Source of the DNA: Brevibacterium permense
GTDB lineage: Bacteria; Actinomycetota; Actinomycetes; Actinomycetales; Brevibacteriaceae
Direction of reading: 5' to 3'
DNA length: 64,000 nt
Assembly (NCBI RefSeq): GCF_025506275.1
Contig: NZ_QYCP01000081.1
Span: forward strand, 1 to 64,000
Shown: in pieces, positions 1 through 7,908 of the stretch
Numbering within the stretch: the stretch's first letter is position 1
Layout of the letters: each line of letters starts with the position of its first letter
Program-made: the position numbers and the translations under genes
The notes under the pieces: generated by a model
Told to the model about the DNA's origin: nothing
Seen by the model: only the letters and a program-made list of their open reading frames with translations
The model's database searches: none

Positions 1-473
1 CCCCCGCCGAGGCCGCTCCCCAGCCCGGTCCCACAGGATCCACCGAGGCATCCACCGCCGGGGCAGTCCCACAGACGGAACTCACCGGTGCGGCCGCGAT
101 GTTCGCCAATGATCGCGCCTCCCAGCACCTGGGCATCACCGTCGATGACCACGGACCCGGGTGGGCGCAGTGCTCGATGACGGTCACCGACATCATGACC
201 AACGGCCACGACATCACCCACGGCGGCTACGTCTTCCTCTTCGCCGACACGACCTTCGCGATGGCCTGCAACTACCCCGGCTCGATCACCGTCGCTTCCG
301 GCGGAGACATCGACTTCCTCAAGCCCACGTACCTCGGCGATCAGCTCGTCGCCCGCGGCCATGAGGTCATCAAGCAGGGTCGCTCGGGCATCTACGACGT
401 CACCGTCACCCGCGGCTCCGACATCATCGCCACCTACCGCGGCCGCTCCCGCACACTGCCCGCCCGCAAGTAG
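1..473 (+). CDS. paaI: PaaI-type hydroxyphenylacetyl-CoA thioesterase, 5' end cut by window
   Basis: Hotdog-fold thioesterase that would release CoA from stalled phenylacetate-pathway intermediates in the cytosol. The family signature HGGYVFLFADTTFAMACN is present about 40 residues after the first internal ATG (base 99). The frame stays open from base 3, and the residues before that ATG (TELTGAAAMFANDRAS) look like the usual PaaI N-terminus, so the real start lies left of the window and the ATG at 99 is internal. The gene ends at a TAG 170 bp before paaK on the same strand, which fits a paa cluster running in from the left. The call is firm from the motif and the paaK neighbour; the exact substrate is inferred. 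Confidence 0.88.
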   Translation, partial: PAEAAPQPGPTGSTEASTAGAVPQTELTGAAAMFANDRASQHLGITVDDHGPGWAQCSMTVTDIMTNGHDITHGGYVFLFADTTFAMACNYPGSITVASGGDIDFLKPTYLGDQLVARGHEVIKQGRSGIYDVTVTRGSDIIATYRGRSRTLPARK

Positions 474-647
474 ACCCGACCAGCCCCGCAACCGCCAACC
501 CCACGACCTCCCGACCCACGTCCGGCACCCAGCCGATCCGGACCACCCCCACCGAACCACCCGTCGACGACCGGACACCGAAGAACGGTGGACCACCTCG
601 GCGGTCTTTGGATCTGACACACAGAAGAGATTCGCAAGGAGACGATG

Positions 648-1943
648 ATGACTGAGACCGACCTCGACGCCGGCGAACGGATGAGCCTGGACGAGCTGCG
701 CTCCGGCCAGCTGAAGAACCTCAAGACGACGGTGTCCTCGGTGTACGAACGGGTGCCGTTCTACCGGAAGGCCTTCGACGACCTCGGCGTGACGCCGGCG
801 GACATCACGAGCCTCGATGACATTGCGAAGCTGCCGTTCACGACCAAGCAGGACCTGCGCGACAACTACCCGTTCGGGCTCTTCGCCGTCCCGCAGGAAC
901 AGGTCGCGCGCATCCACGCCTCCTCGGGAACGACGGGCCTGCCGACCGTTGTCGGGTACACGATGGGCGATCTCGATCGGTGGGGCAGCCTCATCGCGCG
1001 GTCCATCCTCGGTGCCGGCGGCAAGCGCGGACAGATGATGCACAACGCCTACGGATACGGCCTGTTCACCGGCGGACTCGGCGTCCACGGGGCGGAGCGT
1101 CACGGGTTCACCGTCGTCCCGATCTCCGGCGGTCAGACCCCGCGCCAGGTGCAGCTCATCCAGGACTTCAAGCCGGACATCATCACGGCCACCCCGACCT
1201 ATCTGCTCACCATCCTCGACGAATTCCACAAGCAGGGCATCGACCCGACCTCGACGAGCCTGAAGACCGCGATCTGCGGCGCCGAGCCGTGGACGGACGA
1301 GATGCGCAAGGAGATCGAGAACTCCTTCAACATCAACGCCGTCGACATCTACGGCCTCTCCGAGGTCATGGGACCCGGTGTGGCCTGCGAGTCCGCAGTG
1401 ACGAAGGACGGCCCGACGATCTGGGAGGACCACTTCTACCCGGAGATCGTCGACCCCTTCACCGGCGAGGTGCTGCCCGACGGCGAGGAAGGCGAACTCG
1501 TCTTCACCTCGCTGACGAAGGAAGCGCTGCCCATCATCCGCTACCGCACGCACGATCTCGCAACCCTGCTGCCGGGCACTGCGCGCCCGAACTTCCGCCG
1601 CATCTCGCGCATCACCGGTCGCTCCGATGACCTCATGATCATCCGCGGCGTCAACGTCTACCCCGCGAACGTCGAGACCGTGCTCTTCGAGTTCGCACCG
1701 CTGAGCCCCCACTTCCAGCTCATCCTCACCCGCCCGGGCCGGATGGATGAGATGACCGTCGAGGTCGAGGCCCGCGAAGGCGTCGGTGCCGTCGAGCTCG
1801 AGGGCCTCGACAAGCTCGTGGCCGCTCGCATCAAGGAGCGCCTCGGCGTCTCCTGCGCCATCGACATCAAGCTGCCCGGGGATCTGCCGCGCTCGGTCGG
1901 CAAGATGAAGCGCATCATCGACCGCCGCGAGGGCGTGCGCTGA
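648..1943 (+). CDS. paaK: Phenylacetate-CoA ligase
   Basis: AMP-forming ligase that activates phenylacetate to phenylacetyl-CoA, the first step of the aerobic paa pathway. At about 431 residues it has the usual PaaK length. The P-loop-like motif SSGTTGLPTVVGYT is near residue 105, a DIYGLSEVMGPG motif near 235, and the C-terminal GRSDDLMIIRGVNVYP motif near 325. Two adjacent ATGs (645, 648) follow an AAGGAG at 636-641; 648 has the better 6-nt spacing and is chosen. It lies between paaI and a PaaR-like regulator, all on the + strand. No operator was found in the 170 bp upstream, so it may be cotranscribed with paaI. Confidence 0.95.
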   Translation: MTETDLDAGERMSLDELRSGQLKNLKTTVSSVYERVPFYRKAFDDLGVTPADITSLDDIAKLPFTTKQDLRDNYPFGLFAVPQEQVARIHASSGTTGLPTVVGYTMGDLDRWGSLIARSILGAGGKRGQMMHNAYGYGLFTGGLGVHGAERHGFTVVPISGGQTPRQVQLIQDFKPDIITATPTYLLTILDEFHKQGIDPTSTSLKTAICGAEPWTDEMRKEIENSFNINAVDIYGLSEVMGPGVACESAVTKDGPTIWEDHFYPEIVDPFTGEVLPDGEEGELVFTSLTKEALPIIRYRTHDLATLLPGTARPNFRRISRITGRSDDLMIIRGVNVYPANVETVLFEFAPLSPHFQLILTRPGRMDEMTVEVEAREGVGAVELEGLDKLVAARIKERLGVSCAIDIKLPGDLPRSVGKMKRIIDRREGVR

Positions 1944-2044
1944 GATGAGGCGCAGGGCATGCGCTGAAGCGGCGCCGCGGACGTGCGCCGAGGTGAGTGC
2001 TGTGACGTGGATCGCGGCACTCACCGAGGCCGCCGATTAGACTG

Positions 2045-2752
2045 ATGCGCATGCCCGAATCGTCCTCACCTGCGTCGACAGCCCCGGACTCGACGACGTC
2101 GTCCGCGGAATCGACGACCGCCGCGTCGACGCCCCCGACGACCCCCGCCGAGGCGGCCGCCCCCAAACGCTCGCGCCGCGGCCGTCCCGGATACGACCGG
2201 GAGACGCTCATCAACAAGGCGACCGAGGTCTTCGTCTCCCGCGGCTACGATGGCACGTCGATGGACACGGTCGCCCGTGAGCTCGGCATCACGAAGTCGG
2301 CGATCTACCATCATGTGAAGTCGAAGGAAGAGCTGCTGCATCTCGCGATCAGCCGCGGCATCCGTGCCCTCGATTCCGCCGTCGAGACCGAGAGCCTGCG
2401 CGAGAATGTCACCGCGCTCGAACGCCTGCAGCTGGCCGTGCGCGCCAGCGTGGTCATCCTCATCGAATACCACCATTCGGTGACCCTGCTGCTGCGCGTG
2501 CGCGGAAACTCACCATTGGAACGCGAGGCCCTCGAAGCCCGCCGCAACATCGATGCGAAGGTCCGCGCCCTCGTCGAGGCCGCCATCAGCGAGGGCGGTC
2601 TGCGCTCGGACTTCACCCCCGGGCTCATCACCCGTCTGCTCTTCGGCATGGTCAACTCGATCACCGAGTGGTACCGGCCCAGCTACCCCGTCGATCCCGA
2701 CACCATCGCCGAGGCGGTCACGACGATGGCCTTCCAGGGGCTGGAGTCCTGA
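2045..2752 (+). CDS. paaR: TetR-family regulator, probable PaaR
   Basis: DNA-binding repressor of about 235 residues. A proline/serine/threonine-rich N-terminal tail (about 45 residues) precedes a typical TetR helix-turn-helix (TEVFVSRGYDGTSMDTVA, then ITKSAIYHHVKSKEELL), followed by a C-terminal ligand domain. ATG codons at 2045 and 2051 are both possible; neither has a clear ribosome site. Its place directly after paaK suggests it is the phenylacetyl-CoA-responsive PaaR. A candidate operator occurs in the paaZ promoter at 10025-10046. The regulator assignment is inferred from position; the TetR fold is seen directly. Confidence 0.75.
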   Translation: MRMPESSSPASTAPDSTTSSAESTTAASTPPTTPAEAAAPKRSRRGRPGYDRETLINKATEVFVSRGYDGTSMDTVARELGITKSAIYHHVKSKEELLHLAISRGIRALDSAVETESLRENVTALERLQLAVRASVVILIEYHHSVTLLLRVRGNSPLEREALEARRNIDAKVRALVEAAISEGGLRSDFTPGLITRLLFGMVNSITEWYRPSYPVDPDTIAEAVTTMAFQGLES

Positions 2753-2783
2753 AGCCTGAAGGTCGGGCCCTGACACCCGAGGC

Positions 2784-3527
2784 TCAGCCTTCCCCGATCG
2801 CTCCCGCAGTCAGAACCCAGCCGAGTGTCGATTCGATCTCGGACAGCAGCTCCTGCCTCGGCGGCTGATAGTCGCCGATCACCCAGTCGACGACGATCTG
2901 GATACCGGCGCCGACGAGCAGGTCCCCAAGCACTCTTTGCCGCGTGCCGGTGAGTACGGTGCCCGAGACGGCCACGCAGAGCGCATCGGCGAGTTCGCCG
3001 CCGATCACCCGACCGTGCCGACGGTAGAGCTCGTCGATGCGCGCACTGACTCCGAGCACTTCGAAGAGGTGGACTCGCGCGAAGACCGGGTTCTCCTGCG
3101 CCCAGCCGAGAAACCCGCCCATGAATCCGCGCAGCACCGCCATGGCCTCGGCGCCGGGTGTCGCGGCGATCTCGACACCGGGCGTCGCCGTGGTGTCGGC
3201 CCCTGATGCTGTCGTCGACTCGCCACCCTGCGCCTTCGTCGCAGTCTCAGAGCACCCTGCATCGGCCGCACCACCGGCCAGCACCGCGGCCCGCAGATCG
3301 GCCACCACCCGCTCGTAGACCTCGACGAGGAGATCCTCCAAGGTGGCGAAGGATTCGTAGAAGTAGCGCTTGTTCAGCCCTGCGGTCTCACAGATCGCGC
3401 CCACTGTGGCCGCCCGGTACCCCTGAGTCCCGAACAGTTCGATCCCTGCTGCGATGATCCGCTCCCGGCGAGCACTCTCCCGTGCCTCGCGGCTGGCTCC
3501 CGCGTAGGGGCGTCCTTCTTTAGTCAC
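2784..3527 (-). CDS. TetR-family regulator divergent from glpD
   Basis: TetR repressor of about 247 residues with the helix-turn-helix RRERIIAAGIELFGTQGYRA ... LNKRYFYESFATLEDLLVEV near the N-terminus. A low-complexity insert rich in Ala, Thr and Gly sits in the middle (about residues 85-125). The frame is open further upstream and overlaps glpD; I chose the GTG at 3527 (protein starting VTKEGRPYAG) because upstream residues do not resemble the family. The start abuts an inverted repeat that could be its operator. In M. tuberculosis a TetR gene (Rv2250c) occupies the same place next to glpD1, a flavoprotein and a lipid kinase, so control of this lipid/glycerol block is likely. Confidence 0.8.
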   Translation of the reverse strand: MTKEGRPYAGASREARESARRERIIAAGIELFGTQGYRAATVGAICETAGLNKRYFYESFATLEDLLVEVYERVVADLRAAVLAGGAADAGCSETATKAQGGESTTASGADTTATPGVEIAATPGAEAMAVLRGFMGGFLGWAQENPVFARVHLFEVLGVSARIDELYRRHGRVIGGELADALCVAVSGTVLTGTRQRVLGDLLVGAGIQIVVDWVIGDYQPPRQELLSEIESTLGWVLTAGAIGEG

Positions 3528-3548
3528 AGTGTGATCTTGACAACACTG
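3527..3548. promoter_or_regulatory. Inverted-repeat operator between TetR gene and glpD
   Basis: The arms CAGTGT (3527-3532) and ACACTG (3543-3548) are a perfect 6-bp inverted repeat in the short divergent gap. A TTGACA hexamer (3537-3542) pointing toward glpD lies inside the repeat and could be a -35 box, though no good -10 follows. The location suggests autoregulation by the TetR protein and control of glpD. Confidence 0.5.
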
Positions 3549-3594
3549 ATCGCCGAATGCAAACTGGTACGGCATCGTGCCAGAAAGAGCGGGA

Positions 3595-5199
3595 ATGACC
3601 TCCACCAATGCGGACCACGGCCCCACGGCCTCGGCGGGACTCGGCTCCCAAGCCACAGCGAGCACCTCGTCCCTCAGCGCCGCTCAGCGCGAACGTGACA
3701 TCGCGGCCGCCTCGGCGAATATCTCCGACGTCGTCGTCATCGGCGGTGGATTCACCGGCGCCGGCGTCGCTCTGGACGCGGCCAGCCGCGGACTCTCTGT
3801 CACCCTCGTCGAACGCGGTGACCTCGCCTCGGGCACGAGCAGCTGGAGCTCGAAGCTCGCCCACGGGGGACTCCGCTACCTCGCGAAGGCCGACGTCGGG
3901 ATCGCCTGGGAGTCGGCCGTCGAACGCGGCCGGCTGATGAACACCATCGCCCCGCACCTCATCCGGCCGCTGCCGATGATCTTCCCGCTGCACCCGGGGA
4001 TCGGCCGCGTCGAGGCCGCCATGACGAACACCGGCTTCCACGCCGGCGATCTCCTGCGAATGCTCGCCCGCACCCCGAGGGAGCTCCTCCCCCATCCCCG
4101 CCGCGTCTCGGCCGCCGAAGTCCGGCAGCTCGCCCCGACGACGGCGACCGACGGTCTGCGCGGCGGACTGCTCAGCTGGGACGGCCAGCTCATCGACGAC
4201 GCACGGATCGTCGTCGCCTTGGCCCGGACCGCCGCCGAACACGGTGCGGGTGTCATCACCTATGCCGAGGCGACCGAGATCGAACCCACCCGTGTTCACA
4301 TCAGGGACCGCCTCACCGGACAGGAGCACACGCTGCGCGCCCGACAGATCGTCAATGCCGCCGGCGTCTGGTCGGACACTCTCTCGGACGAGGTCGAACT
4401 GGCACCGAGCAAGGGTTCGCACATTCTCGTTCCCGCCGCCCGCCTCGGCGACCCACAGGCCGCGATCACCGCCCCGGTGCCCGGTCACTTCGGCCGCTAC
4501 GTCTTCGCCGTGCCGTGGCACAACGGTCTGGTCATGATCGGCCTCACCGACGATCCGCACCACGGTCCGATCCCGGACCGTGCCCTTCCCGACGGCGATG
4601 AGGAGGCGTTCCTCCTCGACACGATCAACGCCGTCCTCGACGACAAGCTGACCACTGACGACATCGTCGGCGGCTACGCCGGCTTCCGCCCGCTGATCAA
4701 GACGAGCGACACCTCGAGCAGCGCCGACCTCTCCCGCAGACACGCCCTGCTGCGCGACTCCCGGACCGGGGCGCTGACGATCGTCGGCGGCAAGCTCACC
4801 GCCTACCGACGCATGGCCGAAGACGCCGTCGACGACGTCGTCAAGGTCGGCGGACTGCGCGCCGGAGCATGCCGGACGACCGAACTCGGCCTCGTCGGCA
4901 AGGGCACACCTGCACCCGGCCTGCCCGACCGCCTCGTCGCCATCTACGGAACCGACGCGGCGAAGGTGGCAGCCTACGGCGATGCCGACCCCTCCCTCAA
5001 CGAACCCGTGCGCGAGGGCATCCCGCTGACCGGCGCGGAGGTCCGTTTCGCCGTCGAACACGAACTGGCGCTGACGGTCGTGGACGTCATCGACCGGCGG
5101 ACCCGGTGGGGACTCGTCGACGCCGACCGCGCCGACCTCTATGACGCTGTGGCCCGGCTCGCTCCGGAACTCACCACCGAATCACGACACGAAGGATGA
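3595..5199 (+). CDS. glpD: Glycerol-3-phosphate dehydrogenase (FAD-dependent)
   Basis: Flavoprotein oxidising sn-glycerol-3-phosphate to dihydroxyacetone phosphate and passing electrons to quinone at the membrane. The FAD dinucleotide motif VVIGGGFTGAGVALDAASRG lies near residue 45, followed by the family block SSWSSKLAHGGLRYL; the C-terminal DAO_C-type domain starts near 400. The ATG at 3595 is preceded by AGAAAGAGCGGGA and is preferred over a GTG at 3577. Length (534) is normal. It overlaps the next gene by 4 bp (ATGA), so the two are translationally coupled in an operon with a lipid kinase. Confidence 0.93.
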   Translation: MTSTNADHGPTASAGLGSQATASTSSLSAAQRERDIAAASANISDVVVIGGGFTGAGVALDAASRGLSVTLVERGDLASGTSSWSSKLAHGGLRYLAKADVGIAWESAVERGRLMNTIAPHLIRPLPMIFPLHPGIGRVEAAMTNTGFHAGDLLRMLARTPRELLPHPRRVSAAEVRQLAPTTATDGLRGGLLSWDGQLIDDARIVVALARTAAEHGAGVITYAEATEIEPTRVHIRDRLTGQEHTLRARQIVNAAGVWSDTLSDEVELAPSKGSHILVPAARLGDPQAAITAPVPGHFGRYVFAVPWHNGLVMIGLTDDPHHGPIPDRALPDGDEEAFLLDTINAVLDDKLTTDDIVGGYAGFRPLIKTSDTSSSADLSRRHALLRDSRTGALTIVGGKLTAYRRMAEDAVDDVVKVGGLRAGACRTTELGLVGKGTPAPGLPDRLVAIYGTDAAKVAAYGDADPSLNEPVREGIPLTGAEVRFAVEHELALTVVDVIDRRTRWGLVDADRADLYDAVARLAPELTTESRHEG

Positions 5200-6851
5200 C
5201 GACCATGGACAAGCCGCGTATGCGCTGGTGGGGCTGGGGCGAAGACGGCCACGACGGCCCGGTCAAACCCGGCGCGAAGGTGATACTGAGCAAACACTGC
5301 GGGTGGCCGGCCGGAGTCGACAGGCCGCATGTGGCGCTCGAGGACGTCGAGCTGCCCGAATCAGTCCTGCCGTCCGCAGTCAGGGCCCGTTTCGCCGAGG
5401 CGGTGGGCGACGAATTCGTCCGCGACGATCGCGCCGTCCGCGTCTCCCATGCGGCCGGGCGCAGCCTGCCCGACCTCATCCGGCTGCGCAGCGGCGAGCT
5501 GGTCACCGCTCCCGATGCGGTGCTCTACCCGGCTTCGAACGCCGAGGTGGACGCCCTCCTCGCGCTGTGCGCCGAGGAATCCGTGGCGGTCGTTCCCTTC
5601 GGCGGCGGCACCAGCGTCGTCGGCGGCATCGATGCCGTGCGCGTCGAGTTCGCGGCGGTCGTGAGCATCAGCCTGGCCCGCTTCGACCGGATCATCGACA
5701 TCGACGAGGAGTCGCTGACAGCCACCGTCCAAGCCGGAGTCTTCGGACCCGACCTCGAGGAGGCGCTGCAGGCTCGCGGCTTCACGCTCGCCCACTATCC
5801 GCAGTCCTTCGAGTTCAGCACCGTCGGCGGCTGGGTCGCCACCCGCTCGGCCGGTCAGCAGTCGACCGGGTACGGCCGCATCGATGAGAACGTCTACGGT
5901 CTGCGCTGTTCGACCCCGAACGGTCCCGTCGAGCTGCGCACCACCCCGGCGACGGCGGCCGGACCGAATCCACGCCAGCTGTTCGTCGGCTCCGAAGGAA
6001 CGCTGGGCATCATCACCGAGGCGACCCTGCGGATCCATCGCGTGCCGAAAACAGTGCAGGGCGACTCCTGGTTCTTCCCGGACTTCACCTCGGGCAGCGC
6101 AGCACTGCGAGAGATGGAGCAGTCGGGACTGCACCTCGACATCGCCCGTCTCTCGGATGTCAACGAGACCGCGTTCGGTCTCGCGCAGCTCGGCAGCGAG
6201 CTGCAGCGCAAGGGCGTTCTCGCTTACCTGCGCGCCCGCGGCCTCACGACCCCCTGCCTCCTCGTCGTCCGCTACGACGGCACCCCCTCCGATGTGCGTG
6301 CGCGTCGCTTCCGGGGCCGTTCGATCGTGCGCAGGCACAAGGGCGTCAACCTCGGCGCGATTCCGGAGACCTCGTGGGAGAAGCACCGCTTCTCGACTCC
6401 GTACCTGCGGGATCAGCTGCTGCGTGAGGGCATGATCGTCGAGACGATGGAGACCTCGGCCCCATGGTCGAAGGTGAATGACCTCCACGGCACGATCAGC
6501 GCCGGAATCGAGAAAGCGATGGCCGAGCGCGGCACTCCTGCATTCGTGCTCTGCCACGTCTCGCATCTCTACGCCACCGGCTGTTCGCTGTACTACACGG
6601 TCTTCGCCAAGCAGGAGGTCGGGTCGGAGATCGCCCAGTGGAAGGCGCTGAAGTCCGCGGCCAGCGACGCCATCATGGCGGGCGGCGGAACGATCACCCA
6701 TCACCATGCCGTCGGCACCGACCACGCTCCGTGGCTGCCCGCCGAGACCGGTCAGATGTGGCTGCGGATGCTGCGCGCAGCCAAGGCCGAGGTCGACCCG
6801 ACCGGCATCATGAACCCCGGCAAGCTGATGAACGGACCGGATCGACTGTGA
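5196..6851 (+). CDS. FAD-binding oxidase, alkyl-DHAP synthase-like
   Basis: Flavoprotein of the FAD_binding_4 family resembling alkyldihydroxyacetonephosphate synthase (AGPS). The FAD-loop PFGGGTSVVGGID is at about residues 134-146. The C-terminal His cluster ITHHHAVGTDH (about residues 501-511) matches the catalytic HHH motif of eukaryotic AGPS, and CSLYYTVFA carries the conserved Tyr. The start ATG overlaps the glpD stop; a second ATG at 5205 is possible. Bacterial homologues (for example Rv2251) have unproven substrates. Sitting after a DHAP-producing enzyme and before a lipid kinase, a role in glycerol-ether or related lipid chemistry is plausible but inferred. Confidence 0.8.
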   Translation: MTTMDKPRMRWWGWGEDGHDGPVKPGAKVILSKHCGWPAGVDRPHVALEDVELPESVLPSAVRARFAEAVGDEFVRDDRAVRVSHAAGRSLPDLIRLRSGELVTAPDAVLYPASNAEVDALLALCAEESVAVVPFGGGTSVVGGIDAVRVEFAAVVSISLARFDRIIDIDEESLTATVQAGVFGPDLEEALQARGFTLAHYPQSFEFSTVGGWVATRSAGQQSTGYGRIDENVYGLRCSTPNGPVELRTTPATAAGPNPRQLFVGSEGTLGIITEATLRIHRVPKTVQGDSWFFPDFTSGSAALREMEQSGLHLDIARLSDVNETAFGLAQLGSELQRKGVLAYLRARGLTTPCLLVVRYDGTPSDVRARRFRGRSIVRRHKGVNLGAIPETSWEKHRFSTPYLRDQLLREGMIVETMETSAPWSKVNDLHGTISAGIEKAMAERGTPAFVLCHVSHLYATGCSLYYTVFAKQEVGSEIAQWKALKSAASDAIMAGGGTITHHHAVGTDHAPWLPAETGQMWLRMLRAAKAEVDPTGIMNPGKLMNGPDRL

Positions 6852-7813
6852 GCGGCATCGAAGGCAACGGCGACTTCGGCACGGATCCCGCAGAACAGGG
6901 TTGGGCACGGCGGGTCGCCGATCCGGCAGTCGTGCCCGTGATCCTCAATCCCACGGCACGGCGCGGAGCGGTGCTCAGACGCATCGATCCGCTCGTCCAC
7001 GCCTTCGCAGCACACGGCCTCGAGGCGCGGCTTGTGAGAAGCACGAGCGAGGAACATGCGAAGGAGCTCGCCGCAGCATTCGCCGCCGAGGGCGCCAAGG
7101 TCGTCGGCGCACTCGGCGGTGACGGGTTGGCGAGGGCGGTCGCTGCCGGCCTCGTCGATACGGACACGGCGCTGGGCGTCATCGCCGGTGGCCGCGGCAA
7201 TGACCTCATCGGCAAACTCGGCATCCCGAAGGACGTCGAAGAGGCCGCAGCCACGATCGCCGACGGCCGCGATCGAGTGATCGACGTGCTCGATCTCAAT
7301 GGCACGATCAGCCTCGGCAACGTCTGCCTCGGCCTCGACTCGACCGTCCAGCGGCATGCGAACTCGACCAGGGTCGTCCGGGGCCAGTGGGTGTACCTGT
7401 ACGGGATCCTGCGTGCGATCCTGCCGCCGAGGAGCATCGACCTCGAGCTGACAGTCGACGGACAGCGCCTCGACTTCCGGGGCCTGACCGCGGGGTTCGC
7501 GAATTCCGGCCGCTACGGGGGCGGGCTCACACTGTCACCGGAGGCGGCGATCGACGACGGACTCATCGACGTCGTCCTCCTCAAGGAGTCGTGGCTGCCG
7601 AAGCTCGCCGTCGAGCTCGTCGCGTTCATGTCCGGCAAGCACGACCATCATCCGAGCATCCATCTCAGCCGGGCTCGCGAGATCCGCATCGACACTCCCG
7701 CCGGGGCCGCGCCGGTCGAGATCGTCGCCGACGGCGACGCGGTCGCGCAGACCCCGGCAACAGTGACGATCCGCCCGTCCTCCCTCAAGGTCCGCGTCCC
7801 CCGGGCCTCTTAA
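6848..7813 (+). CDS. Diacylglycerol/lipid kinase (DAGK catalytic domain)
   Basis: Soluble lipid kinase of about 321 residues. It shows the DAGK nucleotide motif GALGGDGLARAVAAG, the following GNDLIGKLG, and the C-terminal beta-sandwich typical of DgkB/YegS-like kinases. Start is a GTG at 6848, overlapping the upstream stop (GTGA), which marks the third gene of the glpD operon. A homologue at the same place in M. tuberculosis (Rv2252) phosphorylates diacylglycerol for phosphatidylinositol mannoside synthesis; transfer of that role here is inference. The operon ends at a strong hairpin at 7837-7885. Confidence 0.88.
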   Translation: MSGIEGNGDFGTDPAEQGWARRVADPAVVPVILNPTARRGAVLRRIDPLVHAFAAHGLEARLVRSTSEEHAKELAAAFAAEGAKVVGALGGDGLARAVAAGLVDTDTALGVIAGGRGNDLIGKLGIPKDVEEAAATIADGRDRVIDVLDLNGTISLGNVCLGLDSTVQRHANSTRVVRGQWVYLYGILRAILPPRSIDLELTVDGQRLDFRGLTAGFANSGRYGGGLTLSPEAAIDDGLIDVVLLKESWLPKLAVELVAFMSGKHDHHPSIHLSRAREIRIDTPAGAAPVEIVADGDAVAQTPATVTIRPSSLKVRVPRAS

Positions 7814-7836
7814 CCGGCGATGCCCGCGGTTTGAAC

Positions 7837-7885
7837 GACGGATGCCCCGCGTCGAGGATCTGCATCCTCAGCGCGGGGCATCGTC
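7837..7885. terminator. Nested hairpin between convergent lipid kinase and paaZ
   Basis: Outer arms GATGCCCCGCG (7841-7851) and CGCGGGGCATC (7872-7882) are perfectly complementary. Inside them GAGGAT (7854-7859) pairs with ATCCTC (7864-7869) over a 4-nt loop. It lies between two converging genes, so it can end transcription from both sides. There is no U-tract. Confidence 0.8.
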
Positions 7886-7908
7886 ATACCTGGCGGTTCA
7901 GCCGGCCC

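Noticed and set aside
3520-5061. Long open frame (513 codons) on the - strand opposite glpD
   Set aside because: Its translation is Gly/Asp/Val/Arg-rich without any family motif, while the + strand is a textbook GlpD. It is an antisense artefact of high GC content.
5361-6908. 515-codon - strand frame opposite the AGPS-like gene
   Set aside because: Composition is typical of a GC-rich shadow; no motif; the + strand shows clear FAD and catalytic residues and operon overlaps.
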